64,000 bases of DNA from Oscillospiraceae bacterium (lineage in GTDB: Bacteria; Bacillota; Clostridia; Oscillospirales; Ruminococcaceae). This document shows positions 59,128-64,000 of this stretch, piece after piece. The position numbers and the translations under genes were made by a program. The stretch is taken from the NCBI GenBank assembly GCA_021203065.1, contig JAJQBX010000027.1, forward strand, positions 1-64,000, read 5' to 3'. Below the pieces are notes generated by a model, which was given only the letters and a program-made list of their open reading frames with translations, did no database searches and was not told the origin of the DNA. How positions within the stretch are numbered: position 1 is the stretch's first letter; the number at the start of each line of letters is the position of its first letter.

Positions 59128-60366
59128 TCACTCAACGCTGAACTCCTCCGCCACGCTGCTGAGAAGAATATCCTCCTCTGTGTGCATGATGGTGTAGCCG
59201 TCGTAGTAGACCGAGTAGATTCCATCGTCTGCGAGGCTTTCGAGCTTGCTTTCGTCCAGCCCATCAGAAATATAGGTGTCGATGATTTCGAGCATCAGCT
59301 GGGTGCAGGTGGAGCTCTCCGAATAGAGAACCAAATCTGCTGTCGCCACTTTGCAAAGACCGTCATTAGCGTCGATATACGGGTTTCTCGTGTCGCCGCT
59401 TTCGTATGAGTAGTAGTGCTGTGAGTCAAGAGACTCGATTGCATAGTCATGAACGAAGACGAAGCTTTTTGCGCCGTCATAAATCATGTCGGCAACAGAA
59501 TAGACGGTGCTTCCCTGCCTTGAATAGAGGGTGTAGGAAAACGCAACGTCATACCCTCCAAGATTTCTTGCAAAGCCGTCATAGCTCGCTATCATACCTT
59601 GAGTGTAGCCGTTTTCTATCATAATATCCGAAATATAGTCGACTATGAAAGCGTTCGTCATCCACGAAAAGTCGATAAATCTGTCGATGCCGTTCTCTTC
59701 GGCGAAGCTTAAGTACTCGTCTGAAACGTGCAGAATAATCTTGTTATCGCCCAAAAGCTCAATATAGACGTGCTCGTCTTCGCTTGCAAATTCAATAACC
59801 TCAGAGAAATACTCAGCCTGAGCCTCATTCAGATACGGGTCATACTGCTCCGCTTCCCAGTCCTCGCTCGAGAAGAAGATTCCCTGATACTCGTAATAAA
59901 TCGGAGCTAAATACAGCTCTCTTCCGCCAGACTCAACCATGGTTTCAAGAGCTGAGTAGAGCACCTCGTCGACAGTGATTTCCTCATTCGGGTGGTTATT
60001 GATATAGTATACGTTATTGACGCCATCGAATTCCATATTGACGTGGAAAAGCTCAAACGCAGTCTCGCAGGCGTCGCTGTAGAGAAGAACCAACGCCTTT
60101 CTCTCTGTTGTTGCAGATTCGCTTCCTCCGCCTATGTTATACATGAATGTCAGTTCGGAGGCACAGCTCAGGTTGTCCTCGTCCGCCTCAACCTCCTGCC
60201 AGCCCTCGGTTGTCGAGAAGAGCTGGTTGAAGCCATAGATAAATGATGTTGCCGCAACCATTATAAGAATTACAACTGCGGCAATCCGGAGTCCCAAGTG
60301 CTTATTCGATACCTCTATGTCCTTGGGCGGAGTATAGCTATCCTTTCTTCTGCTTTTCTTGCTCAT
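59128..60366 (-). CDS. Membrane-anchored extracytoplasmic protein, possibly degenerate ApbE-like
   Basis: Protein of 412 residues. A basic N-terminus leads to one transmembrane helix (about 26-48); the rest is outside and acidic. FIDFSWMTNAFIVDYISDIM followed by NGYTQGMIASYDGFARNLGG resembles the order of the FAD:protein FMN transferase ApbE core (D-L-G-G-I-A-K-G-Y, V-N-x-G-G-D), and NPYIDANDGLC ...VATADLVLYSESSTCTQLM its C-terminal part. But the key Gly and Lys are missing, so this is a tentative structural analogy only. It follows the ABC transporter genes on the same strand, separated by a strong hairpin. Confidence 0.55.
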   Translation of the reverse strand: MSKKSRRKDSYTPPKDIEVSNKHLGLRIAAVVILIMVAATSFIYGFNQLFSTTEGWQEVEADEDNLSCASELTFMYNIGGGSESATTERKALVLLYSDACETAFELFHVNMEFDGVNNVYYINNHPNEEITVDEVLYSALETMVESGGRELYLAPIYYEYQGIFFSSEDWEAEQYDPYLNEAQAEYFSEVIEFASEDEHVYIELLGDNKIILHVSDEYLSFAEENGIDRFIDFSWMTNAFIVDYISDIMIENGYTQGMIASYDGFARNLGGYDVAFSYTLYSRQGSTVYSVADMIYDGAKSFVFVHDYAIESLDSQHYYSYESGDTRNPYIDANDGLCKVATADLVLYSESSTCTQLMLEIIDTYISDGLDESKLESLADDGIYSVYYDGYTIMHTEEDILLSSVAEEFSVE

Positions 60367-60398
60367 AAAAATTCACCCCGAACTTTTTCGAAAAATAC

Positions 60399-60431
60399 TC
60401 CGACCCGTCCGAAAATTCCGGACGGGTCGGA
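60399..60431 (-). terminator. Strong hairpin after oppF (terminator or attenuator)
   Basis: TCCGACCCGTCCG (60399-60411) and CGGACGGGTCGGA (60419-60431) pair over 13 bp with a 7-nt loop; the minus strand continues GTATTTTTC. Confidence 0.75.
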
Positions 60432-60473
60432 CCTACTACTAAGCGTATTTGCGGTTTCTGTCGTTTAATAGTG

Positions 60474-61784
60474 TCAGATAATTGCCAGAAGCAACATCAA
60501 AAGGAAGAGGAGAATCAGAACTCCTATTACCACAAAGCCAACAATAGCTCCCTTGCGGCACATCTTCCAGTTGCGGTAGTGCCTGAGCTTCTTGAATATA
60601 AGACCCAAGATGATACCGATAATCGGCAGGAAGAACGAGAATATAGCATATCCCTTGGCACCGGTGTCGTGGATAGGAGCGTTGAGGAACTGCTCCTCTG
60701 CAGCGGCATCCTGTGCGTCAAGCTCCTTCTCGGTGGGCTCATAAACTTCGCCCTCCTCGAGGATGGTTACAGACTTGATTACCTCATTCTTCTCACGAAG
60801 TGCCCTGTACTCCTCGATCTCCTTTGAGTTGCCATAGACAAAGTGATTGTGACCGATGTCGGCAAGATACGGCTGCTCCTCACTGTAGTCATGGATAGAG
60901 GGATCGTAGGTGTATAAGACCTTGTTCTTCTCAAGCTTCGGGTCGGGAATCGGGATAGCGGAGATGAGCGAGTGAGTGTACGGGTGAAGCGGGAAGTTGA
61001 AGAGCTCCTCCGCATCCGCAATCTCGACGATGTCGCCCTTGTAGATAACGCCGATTCTGTCGGAAATGAATCTTACGATTGAGAGGTCATGGGCGATGAA
61101 GAGGTATGTAACCCCGTCGTCCTCCTGAAACTTCTTCATAAGGTTCAGAACCTGTGCACGGATGGAAACGTCGAGTGCAGAGATAGGCTCGTCGGCTACA
61201 ACCAGCTCCGGCTTCATAACCATTGCTCTTGCCAAGCCGATTCTTTGTCTCTGACCACCGGAAAACTCATGCGGGTAACGGGTGAGATGCTCAGGAAGAA
61301 GTCCTACCTCCTTGATTATATCCTCGACCTTCTGAACTCTGTCCGCCTCGTTTTCATAGAGGTGGAAGTTGTAAAGACCTTCAGATACGATATAATCAAC
61401 TGTTGCACGCTCATTGAGAGATGCGGCAGGATCCTGAAATACCATCTGGATATTTCTTATAACCTCACGGTCGAGTGAATGGGGGATTTTGCCCGAAATT
61501 CTTACGCCCTTATAGAGGATTTCGCCTGCGGCGCAGGGATTTACTCTGATAACGGCACGACCGATTGTTGTCTTGCCTGAGCCTGACTCACCGACGAGGG
61601 AGAATGTCTCGCCCTTGTAGATGTCGAAGCTCGCATTTTTGACCGCCCTTACGGCGTTGTCGCCCTTACCGAAGGTAATATCGACGTTCCTTAGCTGTAG
61701 TAACACTTCTCTGCCGTTCTCGTCAATAGGACCTTGCTCCGGCAGATGTGACTGTGTTGCGCTGAAATCTTTATTTTTTGCCAA
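60474..61784 (-). CDS. oppF: Oligopeptide/dipeptide ABC transporter ATPase, OppF-like, with C-terminal membrane extension
   Basis: Protein of 436 residues. Walker [11 protein letters not shown]-loop VFQDPAASL, signature [15 protein letters not shown] and Walker [14 protein letters not shown], then the oligopeptide-type C-terminal region ([16 protein letters not shown]). Beyond about residue 330 there is an unusual 100-residue tail: an acidic linker and two transmembrane helices (about 373-391 and 408-434). Ordinary OppF ends near 310-330. The tail may tether the ATPase to the membrane or to the permease. Start TTG with AGGGGGTG upstream, overlapping the oppD stop. Confidence 0.86.
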   Translation of the reverse strand: MAKNKDFSATQSHLPEQGPIDENGREVLLQLRNVDITFGKGDNAVRAVKNASFDIYKGETFSLVGESGSGKTTIGRAVIRVNPCAAGEILYKGVRISGKIPHSLDREVIRNIQMVFQDPAASLNERATVDYIVSEGLYNFHLYENEADRVQKVEDIIKEVGLLPEHLTRYPHEFSGGQRQRIGLARAMVMKPELVVADEPISALDVSIRAQVLNLMKKFQEDDGVTYLFIAHDLSIVRFISDRIGVIYKGDIVEIADAEELFNFPLHPYTHSLISAIPIPDPKLEKNKVLYTYDPSIHDYSEEQPYLADIGHNHFVYGNSKEIEEYRALREKNEVIKSVTILEEGEVYEPTEKELDAQDAAAEEQFLNAPIHDTGAKGYAIFSFFLPIIGIILGLIFKKLRHYRNWKMCRKGAIVGFVVIGVLILLFLLMLLLAII

Positions 61785-61796
61785 CGTCTACACCCC

Positions 61797-63551
61797 CTAT
61801 ATGTTGAATGCTCTGATGAGCTTGCCGTGAATATCCTCGATAGCCTCCGGCTTTTCCACCTTAGGCGCATCGGGATCGAGTAACCACGTCTTTGCATAAT
61901 GAGTCTCGGTGACCTGATACATCGGAGGCTCTTCAAGGGTGTCTATCTTGAGGCAGTAGGGGTTTCTCGGTGCAAACGCATCGCCGACAACCTCATTATA
62001 GAGCGACGGAGGCGTACCTGTTATAGAATAGAGCTTTGTGTTTCTCTGTGTGAGCTGAGGAAGACTCGACAGAAGTGCCCATGTGTAGGGGTGCTTCGGG
62101 TCGTAGAATACCTCTTCAACAGTTCCGAGCTCAACTATCTGACCGGCGTAGAGAACTGCTACTCTGTCCGCAATGTTAGCAACAACGCCCAAGTCGTGGG
62201 TGATGAATACTATCGTGTAGTGGAAGTCCTTCTGGAGGTCCTTGATAAGCTTCAGGATCTGAGCCTGAATTGTAACGTCAAGCGCAGTTGTAGGCTCGTC
62301 GCAGATGAGGATCTTCGGCTGGCAGGAGAGTGCAATTGCAATAACGATTCTCTGTCTCATACCGCCAGAATACTGGAACGGATAGTCGTCGAATCTCTTT
62401 TCAGGGTTCGGAATACCGACCTTGTGCATGAGCTCAAGTGCTTTTCTTCTTGCCTCAACCTCGCTGCAGCCCTGATGCTTGATGATTATTGATGTAATCT
62501 GCTTGCCGATTGTGATGATCGGGTTCAATGATGTCATAGGGTCTTGGAAGACGGTTGCGATTCTTCTGCCTCTGATCTGCGCCCAGTCCTTACCGAACTT
62601 GACGTTTGCAAGGTTAAGTACGCATGTGCCGTGAAGAGCTTCATCAGTCTCATCAAGATATGCTACTCTGAATGCAACTGTGTCGAAGACTGCGTTTCTT
62701 GCATTTTCGTCGTTAAGGTCGACGCCAAACTTCATCGCTTTCTTAAGAGCCTTGAGAAGATTATTGAACAGACCATAACGCTGTCTTGTACCGTATCTTC
62801 CGATGGAGAGGCAGATTTCCTTTGCAAGGATTTCGTTTCTTTCTATCGTTTCCTCGGAAATAGAACCGGATATTTCAGACTGATACTGCGCCTTGAGCGA
62901 AGCCATCTTCTCGTTGTAGCTTGAAAGATAGCTTGCATCAGCCTTGGAAGCCCTCTTGTGCTCAGCCTCAAGAGTCTTGGATGCAGCTCTGAGCTTCTTG
63001 ATTTCAGAGTCAAGGTAGGAAATCTTGTTGCTTAATTCCTTGATTTCTGCCTTGTCCTTCTTCGGGTCAAGGGTCTGCTTTAAGTTGTAAGCGTCGGTGC
63101 GGTCGGCAATGAGATCCTTCTCCTTTGCCTGTTCGTCGTTCAATTCAGCCGAGCTTAAGCCCTCACGACCTCTTTTCTCAGATTCGAGTTCCACAATCTT
63201 TTTATAGGTCTCAGCACCCAGCTCGAGCTTTGAATACTCGTTGAGCTTGTTGTAAGCCGTGCTCTCAAGCTTCTTTATGCTCTGAGAGAGCGCAACGTGG
63301 GTGTCGGAAAGCTCAGGGTCGTTGAAGATGATTTCGCCGCCGCTGATGTAACCGTTCTGGTCGTTCATGCCGGTGAAGCACTTTGTGAAAACAGACTTAC
63401 CGGAACCGGACTCGCCGACTATCGCTATCGACTCCTCTTCGTAGATGTCGAGGGAAATGCCTCTGATAGCGGTCAGCACTCTGCCTCTTACCTTGAACTG
63501 CAGATGCACGTCCTTGGCGGAGAGCAATACTTTCTTATCATTATTTTCCAT
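61797..63551 (-). CDS. oppD: Oligopeptide/dipeptide ABC transporter ATPase, OppD-like, with large coiled-coil insertion
   Basis: Protein of 584 residues. Walker A GESGSGKS (46-53), Q-loop TVFQDPMTSLNP (Q336), signature YSGGMRQRIVIAIAL, Walker B ILICDEPTTALDV, and an oligopeptide-binding C-terminus (HPYTWALLSSLPQL; the pair APRNPYC/...EPPMYQV without the usual full Cys set). The distance Walker A to Q-loop is about 284 residues instead of about 50: an insertion (about 84-325) consists mostly of Lys/Glu/Leu-rich coiled coil and ends with an ordered HGTCVLNL segment. Nucleotide sites remain intact. Together with OppF and the permease it should power peptide import. Confidence 0.87.
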   Translation of the reverse strand: MENNDKKVLLSAKDVHLQFKVRGRVLTAIRGISLDIYEEESIAIVGESGSGKSVFTKCFTGMNDQNGYISGGEIIFNDPELSDTHVALSQSIKKLESTAYNKLNEYSKLELGAETYKKIVELESEKRGREGLSSAELNDEQAKEKDLIADRTDAYNLKQTLDPKKDKAEIKELSNKISYLDSEIKKLRAASKTLEAEHKRASKADASYLSSYNEKMASLKAQYQSEISGSISEETIERNEILAKEICLSIGRYGTRQRYGLFNNLLKALKKAMKFGVDLNDENARNAVFDTVAFRVAYLDETDEALHGTCVLNLANVKFGKDWAQIRGRRIATVFQDPMTSLNPIITIGKQITSIIIKHQGCSEVEARRKALELMHKVGIPNPEKRFDDYPFQYSGGMRQRIVIAIALSCQPKILICDEPTTALDVTIQAQILKLIKDLQKDFHYTIVFITHDLGVVANIADRVAVLYAGQIVELGTVEEVFYDPKHPYTWALLSSLPQLTQRNTKLYSITGTPPSLYNEVVGDAFAPRNPYCLKIDTLEEPPMYQVTETHYAKTWLLDPDAPKVEKPEAIEDIHGKLIRAFNI

Positions 63552-63566
63552 TAAGCTTCACCCCCG

Positions 63567-64000
63567 TCACATATGAGTTCTCGGGTCGGTAGCGTCGCCC
63601 AGATTCTGTCCTACTACATAGAGGACTATTGTGATTATGGAAACTACTGCAACAGGGCACCAGAATTCCCACTGCCAGCCGGGAGTTACCATTGCAACCT
63701 CGGCGTCGTAGATAAGGCGTCCCAAGGACATATCCGACATACCCATTCCGATGTAGGCTAAGAATACTTCGTAGGAAATGTACGAGGGGATTTCTGTAGC
63801 TGCCAAGGTAACGATAACGGAGGTCATGAACGGGAGAATGTTCTTTATGGCAATCTTCAACGTCGACGTTCCCAAGCACCTTGATGCAAGGTTATAGTCA
63901 CGGTCTCTTATAATTACTACCTGCGTTCGTATGAAGTATGCAATTCCTATCCATCCGGTAATCGTAAGAGCGAATACCATCGTCCAGAAGCTTGCAGTGA
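63567..64000 (-). CDS. oppC: Oligopeptide/dipeptide ABC transporter permease, OppC/DppC-like (5' end outside the window)
   Basis: C-terminal 144 residues of an ABC permease that runs off the right edge; the frame stays open to 64000. ITGWIGIAYFIRTQVVIIRDRDYNLASRCLGTS (in two parts) is the EAA-loop region of OppC/DppC, with PSYISYEVFLAYIGMGMSDMSLGRLI after it and three visible helices. The gene ends 15 bp before the OppD gene, so it is the upstream gene of the same operon. Confidence 0.87.
   Translation of the reverse strand, partial: TASFWTMVFALTITGWIGIAYFIRTQVVIIRDRDYNLASRCLGTSTLKIAIKNILPFMTSVIVTLAATEIPSYISYEVFLAYIGMGMSDMSLGRLIYDAEVAMVTPGWQWEFWCPVAVVSIITIVLYVVGQNLGDATDPRTHM

Overview
This window is chromosomal DNA of a Gram-positive, anaerobic, spore-former-related Clostridia lineage, most likely an Oscillospirales/Ruminococcus-like gut fibre degrader. 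The evidence is: cytoplasmic cellobiose phosphorylase (GH94) and alpha-glucuronidase (GH115), SpoVG, a Firmicutes-type FtsEX/M23 division block, DUF4349 and LytR-CpsA-Psr proteins, canonical TTGACA-N17-TATAAT promoters, and intergenic palindromic repeats of the AACCCCTC...GAGGGGTT type. This taxonomic placement is inference; there is no rRNA here. One tRNA (Pro, CGG) is present. No phage, IS element or CRISPR array is seen.

Layout. 57-6642 (minus): GH115, a small glycyl-radical-loop protein, and GH94. 6951-9915 (plus): DUF378 membrane protein, two LURP-one-like paralogs and an AlbA_2/ATPase/winged-helix regulator. 10141-14787 (plus): polysaccharide regulatory module (Wzz/YveK, BY-kinase, PHP phosphatase, surface protein, LCP, VanZ) without any glycosyltransferase. 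14858-16003 (minus): alanine racemase. 16174-21641 (plus): SLOG protein, then LCP-like, zapA, U32 peptidase, dut and a Gfo/Idh/MocA oxidoreductase in one tight run. 21607-22890 (minus): alanine:cation symporter. 22980-25862 (plus): two PH-domain membrane proteins and a RelE/ParE-type toxin-antitoxin pair. 26073-32106 (plus): CdaR-like regulator, ftsE, ftsX, M23 hydrolase/activator, an inserted PIN module and a degenerate S41 protease. 32256-35856 (minus): rhuM-murC-lexA-nudix. 36042-41627: spoVG, a second nudix, acpP, typA, queT with a candidate preQ1 riboswitch, and a GH5-like lipoprotein. 41774-49418 (minus): rpoC and rpoB. 50130-56074: two lipoproteins, a thioesterase, a GH26-like enzyme and a MATE transporter. 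56208-64000: tRNA-Pro, serA, serC, a membrane-anchored protein and an oligopeptide ABC transporter running off the right edge.

The most notable discovery candidates are three short loci (39336-39642, 49732-50068, 56346-56681) with one shared design. Each has two face-to-face consensus promoters, a 29-34-codon hydrophobic peptide ending in lysines with a strong SD, and an antisense RNA from the opposite promoter. The predicted antisense terminator has its U-tract opposite the toxin's last Lys codons and stop. Terminal inverted repeats give both RNAs similar 5' ends. These look like a multi-copy type I toxin-antitoxin family.

Other noteworthy items are: a free-standing copy of the class III ribonucleotide reductase glycyl-radical loop (3595-3861); an OppD with an approximately 230-residue coiled-coil insertion; an S41 protease that appears to lack its catalytic Ser and Lys; and mobile-looking palindromic repeats that supply stop codons, an SD and a long 5' leader to host genes.
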